A DNA stretch of 64,000 nucleotides from Diabrotica undecimpunctata (taxonomy: Eukaryota > Arthropoda > Insecta > Coleoptera > Chrysomelidae). The stretch lies in the NCBI RefSeq assembly GCF_040954645.1, contig NC_092804.1, forward strand, positions 150,731,108-150,795,107. Reading direction: 5' to 3'. Both the position numbers and the translations under genes were made by a program. This document shows, in pieces, positions 40,916 to 51,199 of the stretch. The first letter of the stretch is position 1, and each line of letters starts with the position of its first letter. The notes under the pieces are model-generated. The model saw nothing but the letters and a program-made list of their open reading frames with translations. It was not told the origin of the DNA and made no database searches.

Positions 40916-41635
40916 CATTTATTCGCTCCGTGCGTGACCATGGTAGGGGTACCTTGAAACGATTCCAGCGTGTGTAGCAGCCAAATATGACAAAATTGAA
41001 CCTTTTGGCTGCTTTTGGATCCTTTTACGCATAAATTTTATCAGAAGTGGGTGCAAATACATGTTGCGTATTTAATTGTGCTAATAATAGCAAAAATGGT
41101 TAGTGTAGTTTTATAGGTTTTCAAAGATTACATATACTTAAATTAAAGAAAAGAAAAAGATGGATTCGTGCTATTAATATGAAAAAATAAATATCACATA
41201 ATTTCATTTTTATGCAATTGAAATTAAAAAATTTAAATAATTTACCTTAAATGATATTTCATAAGGCTTCAAGCTAACTGCAGCCTGCCAGATGACTTTA
41301 GCTTTTATATCATAATTTTTGCTATTATTGTTTTTAATTACATGCTCTTCCACATGCAAAAACTTGATTTGCCAGTACTATTCCCTTTTCCAGATTTTTC
41401 CCTTTCTTTTCCGTTTGGGGTTGAAAAGATAAAGTTGATGAATTTTGGGAAACCTAGTTTTTAATACTAAATTTATTTTGTATATAAACTGAAAAAATAT
41501 AATTAAAAACTAATTATTAATACTTGTCAATTTCATATCTATTTAACATATGTTTAACCTCAAATTGGGAAGTCCAAAACTGTCAGATGAAGGCGGTAGA
41601 TGTCGCGCCAGTCACGCACGGAGCGAATATAAATG
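40916..41635. mobile_element. Short TIR element containing a THAP-like fragment
   Basis: CATTTATTCGCTCCGTGCGT followed by GAC at 40916-40938 is inverted at 41611-41635 (GTCACGCACGGAGCGAATAT followed by AAATG), with one 2-bp indel. The 720-bp interior holds a THAP zinc-finger-like frame (41047-41190). THAP domains are the DNA-binding part of P-element transposases, so a deleted P-type element is a reasonable guess. I could not find a convincing 8-bp duplication, and the ends may not be exact. Confidence 0.5.
41047..41190 (+). pseudogene. THAP-like zinc finger fragment
   Basis: The frame reads VGANTCCVFNCANNSKNG, a stop at 41101-41103, then CSFIGFQRL and KKRKRWIRAINMKK. The C-x3-C pair at the start, the F..F(P/Q) segment and the R-W-x-x-A block follow the THAP (C2CH) pattern. 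The second Cys/His pair is not found, because the frame ends at TAA 41188-41190. No ATG is present. It could be a first-exon remnant. Confidence 0.5.
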
Positions 41636-42479
41636 TTAATAAAGCGCTTATGACAGGACGGCTGCTCTGGCTGCGGAGTGTATAGAGGGGGAAACAAGAT
41701 CTAAGGCACACATTTTTGCTGGTTTAAATTTTCATTGTACCGGGTGGTCCAATAAGCCGATCTCTCGGCTATATATCAGAAACTATTCATGTTATAACTT
41801 TAGGAGAAAAAATTCCTTAGTAAAAGTGGCCAAGAGAAATCGCTGAAAATAACTTTCAAGTTTCTTGGTTAACCGCTAGGGGGCGTAATCTGCGAAGAAA
41901 AATTTGAAAACCAGTTTTTTGTGAAATTTGCCCAATTATACCAAGTGTTAAATAAGTAAACTAGAAAGAGGCCTAAATTCCGCACAAAGTTGTTTTTTTT
42001 ATTTTTTCAAATAAGGGGTGGGGAGAGTAGGAAAGTATTTGTGAATAAATACCTATAACTTTGGTTTGGATCAATCGATGTTAACGAAATTAACGCCATT
42101 AACGTCATTAGAAAGAGTGTGGATAGTTTAATTTAAATATACTTTAAAACGATTGCATTTAGTTTTAATTGTCATGGGTAGAGGGTACTTTCGAATAGAA
42201 AACTTTCGAATAGAAAAAATTAAAATTTTTTTGTCTTCAAAATGTTTAATGGAAACACCTATTTATTGTAAATTATAATAGAACCGGATTAAATTCGTAA
42301 TAAAATGGCGCAAACCGCATGTTGATAACTTTTGTCGAACTATAGATATGAATAAAAACGCATAAAAATAAGTAAGTATATTATTGACTCACCCTTTATT
42401 ATCACTTAAAATTAAATATGTGAAAGGTCATACAAATATCTCGATCATTAAAACTTAATGTCCAATTAAATGTTTAAAT
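41636..42479. other. Probable 3' non-coding part of mariner at 42480
   Basis: No coding frame. CCGGGTGGTCCAATAAGCCG at 41749 is the kind of terminus seen in long insect mariners, but no inverted partner was found beyond the transposase, so the right end is missing or unrecognised. A small tandem ACTTTCGAATAGAAA doublet lies near 42188-42217. Confidence 0.35.
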
Positions 42480-43168
42480 TGTTTTCCATCGTAAACATAA
42501 CAGCTGCTTCAATCTCAGCTGTTGATATACTATTTATTGTGTTTACAATGCGCTGTTTCTTGTCATCTCGCGTGTTTGGTCGAGTTTGGTACACTCAGTC
42601 CTTCAATCTTCCCCACAGATAAAAGTCCAGACATTAAGTCTGGAGATCTAGCAGGCCATTCAAATATATTTTCCCTTCCAATTCATTTATTTGGATAACT
42701 TGCATACAAATAATCTCAAACTCGTCTGGAAAAGTGCGCAGAACACCCGTCATGTTGTAATATCATATCTCTTCTTGTTTGTAAGGAAATATCTTCCAAT
42801 AAAACAGGCAACTGATTTTCCAGAACATCCAAATATGTTTCGCCATTTAAAGTTCTATTAAAGAAATATGGACCTATGATCTTTCCATCAACTATACCAT
42901 ACCAAACATTAAGACTCCATCTACCTTGAACCTGCACTTCATGTATCCAGTGCGGATTTTATTCAGCCCAATAATGCATATTACGCAGATTAACACCACC
43001 CGCACTATTAGACGTAGCCTCGTCTGTCCACAAAATCTTTGACATGATATGCGGTTGTTCTTCTAGCAGACCTAACATAGAATTGCAGTAATCCAGCCTT
43101 GCATCAAAATCTCTCTCGTGTAAAGCTTGGTGGAGAACTTTAGTTATTCTTAGTTGTTTACGATACAT
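42480..43168 (-). pseudogene. mariner transposase, catalytic part
   Basis: Frame 43168-42959: MYRKQLRITKVLHQALHERD, ILWTDEATSNSAGGVNLRN MHYWAE (first Asp in WTDE). After one stop, frame 42937-42716: GRWSLNVWYGIVDGKIIGPY, LNGETYLDVLENQLPVLLED and LQHDGCSAHFSRRV (second Asp). After another stop: YPNKWIGRENIFEWPARSPD (third Asp), then a decayed C-terminus. It is the same broad mariner type as 28767-31125, but the N-terminal HTH is missing and the sequences differ clearly. Stops make it inactive. Confidence 0.8.
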
Positions 43169-43179
43169 TTACAGATTTA

Positions 43180-44027
43180 CAATTATTAATTTTAATGAAA
43201 ATGTCTAGCCGTTATTCGCACTACTGTTTTTTTTTTTATTTTAATCATTGCCAAATGTATAAGATCCTCGCAGAAATACAATTATTTTGCGTTAGAAACT
43301 AACTTAAACTTATAAATGTGCTTCTGTTATCATTGAATGGAGTTCAATTTCTCCAAAAGCTTTTCCTCACTAAAGTTCTCGCGGGGAAAGGGAAATGTAG
43401 GGAAAGCAGAATAATTTCGAAATCCATTAAAATGAGTCTCACGTATTCGTCCTATATATGAGATGTGCTAGGGGAGTTACAGATGAAATATTTGTTTGTA
43501 ATCGTGGGACTTTATTAATTATTAGTCTTGACTTTATTACAATATAAAAGTATGACACTAGTTTTATTGCAATATATTGTAACGTTTGTAGACACTGTTT
43601 ATTATTTTAATGTATTGGAACATTAACTAAGATGATAACTACCATTTACATTGTTTTGTTTTAACAATTTGTTTTTACTAAGGAAACCTTTTGCCCGTAA
43701 GTATCGCCCGTGTTAAGCATCTACTATGCGTAGAAAATAGCGCCGTGGCATACTTCTCGATTGAAATGAGTTAGTCAGACTTTTGTTGTGAGTAAGTAAA
43801 TACGTCATGGCAGACGCTAAAAAAATCATCCATAATAAAAGTAAGTACATAATATTTAGCATGTTTCTGTGTATGATCATTGATCTGTGCATTTTAGTGT
43901 TAAAAAAGGTACTAAATTAAAATTGTGATAAATTGGTGATAGGTTTTTGGCCCTAAACACAAGGTATCATTGATGATACCTTGTTACCGAAACAGCAGTG
44001 TATTTTGAAATATTTTTTTTGTGTTTA
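43180..44027. other. Upstream of piggyBac; no certain gene
   Basis: Contains ATGGCAGACGCTAAAAAAAT at 43807 followed by a GTAAGT-like donor at about 43838. This could be a tiny first exon of the piggyBac ORF, but I cannot confirm it. The rest is AT-rich. Confidence 0.3.
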
Positions 44028-45048
44028 CGGCCGCTGACTGCGACTGAACTTCAGGAAATCGCAGATAATGTAAATTTAGATGACTCTGATTTGGATCTTT
44101 CTCTTTTTCCTGACAGTGATGATGATGGGGATAAATAAGATGAACCTAGAAATCTGAATGAGAATGAAATAATTATTGAAAGTGCGGAAGAAAGGAGTGA
44201 AAATCACGCTGAAATCAGTGACATATCAGACGACGATTCGGATGATGATATGCTCTTGGCAACCCGGCTTTTAAAGGAGTGCAACAGGTCAAATTCTATT
44301 CCTAAAAAAGACAGGAAAGAATGGAAGAGAACATACTTTACACCTCAATTTGCACAATATCAACCCTCTGTGCAAGATCCCTTGAATTCCGAAAATATCC
44401 CAAGCCCTATTGACTACGTCAATAAATATATTGACAACAATTTTTTTGAATCCATGGCGTTGTACACAAATATGAAGAAAGTAAAAAAAACTGGAAAATC
44501 TTTGGAGACTTCTACAGAAGAATTGAAATCGTTTATTGCATGCTGCTTGCATCTTGGTATTTATAATTTACCACGAATTTGAATGTTTTGGCAAATGAAT
44601 ACCAGGGTACCAATAGTTTCATGTCAAGAAATCGTTTTTTTGCAATTCGAACGCGACTCAAAATTGTTGACGATGATTCTGTAACCAAGGAGACTAAAGA
44701 ACATGATAGATTCTGGAAAGGAAGACCATTGTTGGATCAACTTCAAACGGCTTGTCTGAATAATGAAAGAACTGTGTCAATCGATGAGCAAATAATTCCA
44801 TTTCATGGAAAAGTATTAATAAGACAGTTTGTGTGAGGAAAAGACCCTGTAGAATTGAAGAATTTTGTCATGACGACTACGGGGAATTCCACTTGATTTT
44901 CACATGTATGAAGATAAAGGCAGATTTATTGAATCCATCTTCGTACTTACACCAGAACGGCTGGATGTCGGGGGAAGGATTGTTTTAAAACTTACAGATA
45001 CTCTGCCAGTAGGAGTATCTATTTTTGTTGACAAATATTTGACGTCAA

Positions 45049-45061
45049 AAATATTGATTGA
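45049..45061 (+). repeat. LINE-d target duplication, left
   Basis: AAATATTGATTGA, identical to 46842-46854. Confidence 0.8.
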
Positions 45062-46841
45062 TTGATCTAAAACTTTCATTGGAAAGATTAGACAAAAAAA
45101 AAAAGAAAAAAGAATATAATCATTAGTGGAACAATAATAAACTCTAAAGACCCAAAAACATTGAAAGAAGGAATGACTACTATGTTAGAAAATCATCTTG
45201 AAGTCAAAACTAATATTAAAAGAACACAAAAAATAGGCACAAAAACATGCTTAATTAAACTAGAAAGCGAAGAAGAAAAAACAACAATGTTAAGAAACAA
45301 ATACAAACCTAAGAATGTGAAGACCAAAAAAAATATGGATTACAGAGGATCTCACAAAGGGAGAGAGAGAGAAAATGAAAGCTTTAAGAGATAAAGCAAG
45401 AGAAATGAGGGAAAATGGAAAAATTGTCAAAATAGGATACAATAAAATCACAGTAGACGGCAAGGAATGGAGATGGTGCTATAAAGAAGAAAAAGTAGTG
45501 GAAATAGAGAGTTCAAAAAACTACCAGAGCAACATAAAAAGAACCAAGGAGAGGTCAAGCAACGAATAGAGAAAGAAGAATTACAAAATAAACCGGACAA
45601 TGATGATAAATGTTTAGTTTTAAGTAGTAATAGGAATAGGATTAGAAATGTAAATGATAGGTATGCCATTAGAAATATGACTTGTGATAGGAATATGGGT
45701 ATTAGGTATACTAACAGTAGTGATAATATTATAGTTAGGGGGAATATCAAAAATGGGCATAGCATGAGTGATGAAGGTAGGGAAAAATTATAGGGAAATG
45801 CTTAAGGAAAATAAACGTACCTGATGCATTGATAAAAATTATAGAAAGTACTTACAAAGAGGTAAAAGGAAGGGTACAAATAACAGGGGAAAGATCGGAA
45901 GCATTAAATTGGAAGACAGGTATTAAACAAGGAGATATTCTCAGCCCTTTGCTATTCATAATAGTAATGAACGAATTGATAAGAAACACTAGAGTCAGAA
46001 CTAATCAACTACAAACAATAATAGGTTACCGCAGATTACAACCGGTAACAATAGAGTCCTTAATGTATGCAGACGACATAGTACTAATAGCAGATTCCGA
46101 GAATAAAATGCAGAAACTAATGGATATATGGGTAGAACAAATAGAAGAACTTAAAATGGAGATAAACGAGGAAAAAAGTAAGATAATGATAATCAGCGGC
46201 AAAGGAGATAAGGAAGATAATCAAATAAGGATAAAATATAAAAACTTAGAATTGGAAATAGTAACAACTTACGAATACCTGGGAAGTATAATAACTAATG
46301 ACGGAAAAATAGACTGGGAAATAACAAATAGAGCAAAGAAATCAAACAAGTTATATTATGCGTTAGCCCCAATAATGGGAAAAAAAGAACTTGCACGAGA
46401 AACATTCTGGAAAAACAGAAGAGCAGGATAAACGCAATGAAGATGAGACAGCTAAGAAGGATAGTTGGAAAGACAAAATGGGATAGATTAAGCAACGAGT
46501 CTATTAGAAGAATGGCTAACCAGGAACCGATAATGAACAAAATAGCAAAGAGACAAATGAACTGGTATGGGCATCTGATGAGGATGCAATCCAATAGAAT
46601 AACAAGAAATTTATGAAGCAAAAAACATCGGAAAAAGAAAAAGAGGCAGACCAAGAAAAAAATGGATACAGCAAGTAGTAGAGGCAGGAGAACTTAAACA
46701 AAAATCACTCGAGGAATTGAAAATAATGGCAGGAAACAGAAAAGAATGGAAGAGGTGGGTAAATGGAAATTAAAATAGCTAACCCAAATCCGACACCCTA
46801 ATAGGGTAAAAGGAAGGAAAGAAAGAAAGAAAGAAAGAAAG
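45062..46841 (+). mobile_element. LINE-d insertion in piggyBac
   Basis: Flanked by the 13-bp duplication. ORF1-like frame 45161-45394 (TTMLENHLEVKTNIKRTQKI, CLIKLESEEEK, DYRGSHKGRERENESFKR) continues in shifted frame 45375-45569 (VKIGYNKITVDGKEWRW), a gag-like RNA-binding region seen before the RT in some insect LINEs. RT frame 45829-46431: GIKQGDILSPLLFIIVMNEL, SLMYADDIVLIADS (catalytic box intact), YEYLGSIITNDGKIDWEI. Shifted C-terminus: RQMNWYGHLMRM, GKRKRGRPRKKW-type stretch near 46634-46666. The 3' UTR has GACACCCTAATAGGGTAAAA, then (GAAA)n to 46841. Most of the endonuclease and RT N-terminus is deleted between ~45765 and 45829. Confidence 0.85.
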
Positions 46842-46854
46842 AAATATTGATTGA
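46842..46854 (+). repeat. LINE-d target duplication, right
   Basis: AAATATTGATTGA, identical to 45049-45061, directly after the (GAAA)n tail. Confidence 0.8.
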
Positions 46855-47335
46855 CGCATTACATTTACGGAAGCTTTATGTAACAGGAACACTAATGAAA
46901 AATAGAATAACAAAAACTGATGTGAAATTTAAGACAGATAAAGATCTAAGAAAATCAAGAAGATGCTCCCACGATATGCACGTTAATAAAGACAACAAAA
47001 TAGCTGTTACAAAATGGTTTGATTCCAAACCAATCTATATGGCTTTGTCAGCATTAGGAGCTGAACCCTTGGGATTGTGTAGGCGCTGGTCAGTAAAAGA
47101 TAAAAAATACATAGAAATAAATCGTCCAGCAGTGATTAAGCACTACAATAAAAGCATGGGTGTAGTAGATTTGCTGCATAGGATTATGTAAAAGTACCCT
47201 ATAACAAGTAGAACAAATAAATGGACAATACGATGTATTTACGCGTTTATTGATTTTTGTGCTGCAGCTAGTTGGCTACAATACAAGAAAAATTGTTCAG
47301 CTGCAGAAACTCCCAAAAAACATATTCAAGATTTA

Positions 47336-47505
47336 CGAAAATGGTTGCGTTTCGTTTTAATTTAAGTCTCTTACCACTCCCTTACACGTGTTTCTGGGTC
47401 TACCCGTCAGCAGACAGAGTTTGTAAGAACACTCAAACCAAATCAAAACGCACCAACTAGGGAGTGGTAAGAGACTCAAATTAAATCGAAACGCAACCAT
47501 TTTCG
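47336..47505. mobile_element. 170-bp MITE in piggyBac ORF
   Basis: The ends are ~50-bp inverted copies: CGAAAATGGTTGCGTTTCG at 47336 and its complement ending 47505, continuing through GAGTCTCTTACCACTCCC with 2-3 mismatches. A TA duplication flanks it (47334-47335 and 47506-47507), as for Tc1/mariner-derived MITEs. It disrupts the C-terminal coding region of the piggyBac. Confidence 0.9.
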
Positions 47506-47972
47506 TATATTTATCGTCCTTACTCGGCGCAATGAGTACAAGAATGATGGTAAATTATATGGGTATATTGTTGATGCATAGTGGAATATAAATATTTCCA
47601 GCATCGCTCTTAAAGGCTTGATTAAGCGTGAGTATACAATTTACTTTAATTGCTATCGACACATTTAACTGCATATTCAAGATTACCCGTCATTTAGGTT
47701 TTCGCGTGCTAGGTCGCTCTTGTACTCTAAGAACAGAAGTAATAAATGAAAATGTAACCATAAAAAGAAAAAAGACTGCACCAATCCCTGATAAACGCTT
47801 ACGGTCAAAGGAAGCTAAACACCTTCAAGAATTCCTTAATGAAAGCCAAAAATCAAAATCAAAATGCAAGTATCCTGGATGCCACAACCTGACGTTTGTC
47901 AAATGTGCCCGGTGCAAGGGTTTTTTATCTTGTAGTGTCAATAGAATTTGTTTTACTAAATTTCATCAATAA

Positions 47973-48389
47973 AAATGATAAGTGAATATTAGTTTTTTTT
48001 TTAATCCAGGCCCAAATTATCACTTAAGATACTACAATTTTTGAAAAAAACAAAAGAATTTTATGTTTTGTTTTTTATGATAACTAATAACAAATTGTAA
48101 CATTCTTTTGATTGGCAATAAAAAAAATCACTGCAATTCATGTTTGGGCCCGATTAGGATAAAAAAGATCTACACCTATGGCAATTGGTACAACAAAATA
48201 TTAATTTTAGTTTCACGAATAATAATAATAACTAAAGAGCGGATAGTATGCTAAGAAAATCTTTAAAAAATGCGCATTTTAGTGCACATATTCTTGTAAT
48301 AATGTACAATTTGTATGTACAAGACAAGGCTTAAAATATGCAAATATTGTTTAAAATATTCTAATATCCGAAGAGAAGTAACTAAAGAT
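47973..48389. other. No gene seen
   Basis: AT-rich DNA beyond the piggyBac stop. It probably contains the piggyBac 3' end, but no TTAA-flanked terminus could be fixed. Confidence 0.4.
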
Positions 48390-48710
48390 CTGAAACAAAA
48401 GAAACAAACTCTCGATTCACAACATCCACTCCACCATTTCCAGCCTACCACAAGAAGACTCAAATTGAGGAAAAGCTTTCTGACCAAATCAACACATTTA
48501 ATCTACAAGATACTGCAGAAAGAACTCGTCTTGAAAAATGGAAAAAAGATGTTATTCGATATCTAAATATTCGAAGAGAACTTTTATCTGGTAGTCATTT
48601 TCCTTACCCTACGTGGAGAACTCTTAATCGTCTGCAAGTCAGAGTGTCCAAGTTAAAAACCAATATGGAGAAATGGGCACTATTGCACTATTGACACAAC
48701 CATTCAGGCT
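48390..48710 (+). pseudogene. Possible LINE C-terminal fragment
   Basis: A frame reads KKTQIEEKLSDQINTFNLQD, RTRLEKWKKDVIRYLNIRRE and FPYPTWRTLNRLQVRVSKLK, ending TNMEKW. The P-x-W-x-x-LNRLR..V...K.N..KW pattern is usual just before the terminal C-x-C-x-x-x...H zinc motif of jockey-type LINEs, and that motif is not found here. The overlapping 83-codon frame at 48315-48566 is likely a shadow. The assignment rests on one block only. Confidence 0.45.
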
Positions 48711-48954
48711 GCTTTTTATTGGATGAATAAGATTTAATTATTTAAACTGTACAAACAAAGTATGTAAAATAAGTATTGATATATCTGTAGCTTTCTATTG
48801 TAGTTGACAACTTTTATCTATTAATATAGCTACACAATCGTTTTCAAATAATATCCAAAATACCATCATTAAATTTATATTCCCAAAATTTTTATCCCTG
48901 GAACAAAATTCTGAGAGGAATCCCGTGAGCAGTATTATAACCTTGTGTTCTAAC
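48711..48954. other. No gene seen
   Basis: AT-rich DNA between the LINE scrap and the Tc1 element. Confidence 0.4.
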
Positions 48955-48956
48955 TA

Positions 48957-50281
48957 CACTGACCGGAATAAAAGTGGCCACCCTATAAGTTTCCGAAAAT
49001 ATTTATATGCTTGATTTGCTTGATAAAAATATTTATTATGCCTTAAAACATCAATAATCGTTTGCACATGATTCGGAAGAGAAAGAAACAAATTTTGAAT
49101 GAAAACTTAAGGAAGACGTTTATATTCTTCACAAACGCATGTTTTGAAGTTCTGAAAGACTTTCTGGCTGGCCCAGTTGATTTCTAACCCTACGATGATG
49201 TTCATCCCTGAGTCACTGGAGTAACTCTCTACATGTCTGCATTTTCTACCATACCAAATGCTTATTTCCCAATGGGCAGATTGTTGTTTTTTTTCCCGGT
49301 TTTTTATAGATTTCTCCGCCTTCCGGTTCCCAGTTTCCAGCTACGTCGGTCATTCCATTCGCCAGGGTGAAGGTTTCTTTCCGACATTGCCTTCTGAATG
49401 CCGCCCAGTCAGGATTGTTTTGGCCTTTTAGTGACTGTGCATTATCATACATAAAGACGAAATAATTGTCCCCAATAAATGGATTAAACAGAACTACTGC
49501 TTTTGTTAAAAGATCCTCTATATACCGGTGAGCATTCAGGAGGTCATTGATGAAAATAAGTTCAGTTCGAGCTTTAGTTAAATTCGATTTATCATTAAAA
49601 TAAATTCGGCTCTAATCCTGAATATCCCACTGTTGATGTTGCCGAGCAAAAATTAATCGATTCCTATAGTATCTCGGTTTTAATTCGGGAACAATAGCCG
49701 TCCTTCTTGCTATTAGTTCTCTTTCATTAAGCCGTCTTCTAACCGTTCTCTCACCTACATTTACATTTCGAAACTCCTGCAGACGGTTTCTTGGAGCAAT
49801 TGCAATGAAATGGCGATTTCTTGAAAGTTACATCACAATAAAACGATCATCTCTTTGCAAGGTAACTCTTCTAAGACCAGAACCAGGTCGACCTGAGTAT
49901 ATACCAGTCTATACAAAGCGATGGAAAGCTCTTCGTACTGTAGTTCTCCGAATACCTAAAGTTTCGATTACATAAACTTAACTTCTTCCATCTTGCAGCA
50001 ATTCAATAATTCGAGCAACATTTACTATAGATAACACGATATAATAATTATTTACTTAGTCGAAATCCACGTTTAAAAAGATAAATTACTGTTTAATTAA
50101 ATGTCTTCAACTTAGAAGATAAACTGCGACTACAGATAACAACAACATAAACGTCAAAACTGTCAAAAACAAGCATACATGATCTCAATAAATATTTAAA
50201 TTGAGACGCAATATGAAACAGTGACGTAATATTTTTATTTTCGGAAATTTATAGGGTGGCCACATTTTTTGCCGTTTAGTG
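48957..50281 (-). mobile_element. Tc1-like transposon
   Basis: The left end reads CACTGACCGGAATAAAAGTG then GCCACCCTATAAGTTTCCG. The right end, complemented, reads CACTAAACGGCAAAAAATGT then GCCACCCTATAAATTTCCG. The ~45-bp TIRs are flanked by TA (48955-48956 and 50282-50283). The 1325-bp length and minus-strand transposase fit Tc1. Mismatches in the TIRs and a deleted, interrupted ORF make it inactive. Confidence 0.9.
49240..50030 (-). pseudogene. Tc1-like transposase (deleted)
   Basis: Read from 50030 down: IELLQDGRS and VIETLGIRRTTVRRAFHRF (first HTH), GRPGSGLRRVTLQRDDRFIV (GRPR-like linker and second HTH start), RLQEFRNVNVGERTVRRRLN, and RLIFARQHQQWDI. A block then carries FNDKSN (first Asp region, FTDESR in the family). 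The sequence jumps to LLNAHRYIEDLLTKAVVLFN and NYFVFMYDNAQ (second Asp, normally FMQDNARPH), then DWAAF before the lost SPDLNPIEH. Two or more stops and an internal deletion between the first and second catalytic regions are visible. Confidence 0.8.
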
Positions 50282-50283
50282 TA

Positions 50284-51199
50284 TTATAAGAAGTTCATAT
50301 TTTGATTAATATTTTCTACGTTTCTACCATCTACCATCTAAAATTTCTTGTATATATTTATAACCAGCATTTATTTGGATCATTTTTAGTTATCATCTTA
50401 TTTAAATCTAATAAAAGCCAACATAAAAGACTTACGTCATATAACTTACGCTTATTCGATCCCTTTTTAGTGCAGGGAGAGAGAGAACTATAGATCTAAA
50501 TTACGCACAATTTCATTTTAAGATGAAATTCCAAATTAAAATTTAGAAATCGAAATAAATATATTATATTAATAAAGTTGAGAAATTGATATCACCAGTT
50601 AACAAATTTTGTTTTGTGTTACATCACACAAGATTATAATACAAAGAATATCATCATAATTTTCTCTATTTAATTTAATTAATACTGATAAAATAAATCT
50701 GTTCATTTATACTTTCGTCACTGAAGCATTGCTTCCTGTCAAGTCAGTTTTACCGTTATTCACATCTGCTTCCAATTCATCACTTTTGCAGTGGTGTCTA
50801 CAAAAGAGTTGTGGTTAGTTTAAAAATAAAGTGCAACTAATTGATTTCTTTGATTTTAACCTGTTTTACAAATGTAACATGATAAATTCATTAGAAGAAA
50901 ACGGGATAAAAATAATAGACACCGTGTCACTAAGACTTAGGGTACCTATTTAAGTATGGACTATTTTTAGAAACTAAGAAATGTGAAATAGCTAGAGATT
51001 GTGTTTTTATGGTTTACTGCATAAACTCATTCTTAACCATTGAACTGCAAGTTTAATATTTTGGACATAAACCGTAATAAGGTAGTGACACTATATAATT
51101 ATACTCGTACAAAAACTAACTTTTACAATTGTTTTATAAATTTAATAATTTTTTTCGACACATTGTTACAAGAATTTAGAAAAAAAATTAAAAAATCAA
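50284..51199. other. No gene seen
   Basis: AT-rich. It should contain the 3' end of the minus-strand piggyBac, not delimited. Confidence 0.4.

Larger units (their letters stand above)
44028..47972 (+). pseudogene. piggyBac-like transposase, split by two insertions
   Basis: N-terminal acidic part: RPLTATELQEIADNVNLDDS and repeated Asp-rich segments, one stop at about 44137. Frame 44250-44582: NIPSPIDYVNKYIDNNFFES and ETSTEELKSFIACCLHLGIY. Next frame: NEYQGTNSFMSRNRFFAIRT and TVSIDEQIIPFHGKVLIRQF (first catalytic Asp), then LPVGVSIFVDKYLTS (second). LINE-d interrupts at 45062-46841. The reading resumes LYVTGTLMKNRITKTDVKF, NRPAVIKHYNKSMGVVDLLH (third Asp), RTNKWTIRCIYAFIDFCAAA. A MITE sits at 47336-47505. 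The end (47735-47969) has CKYPGCHNLTFVKCARCKGF and ICFTKFH, the Cys-rich C-terminus. Several stops mark it as dead. Confidence 0.85.

Noticed and set aside
43807..43842. Possible first exon ATGGCAGACGCTAAAAAAAT of the piggyBac gene with a GTAAGT donor
   Set aside because: Plausible, but a matching acceptor in the right frame before 44028 could not be identified, so it is mentioned only under the intergenic entry.
45448..45765. 105-codon Leu/Ser-rich minus-strand frame
   Set aside because: Antisense to LINE-d ORF1; same composition artefact as other shadows.
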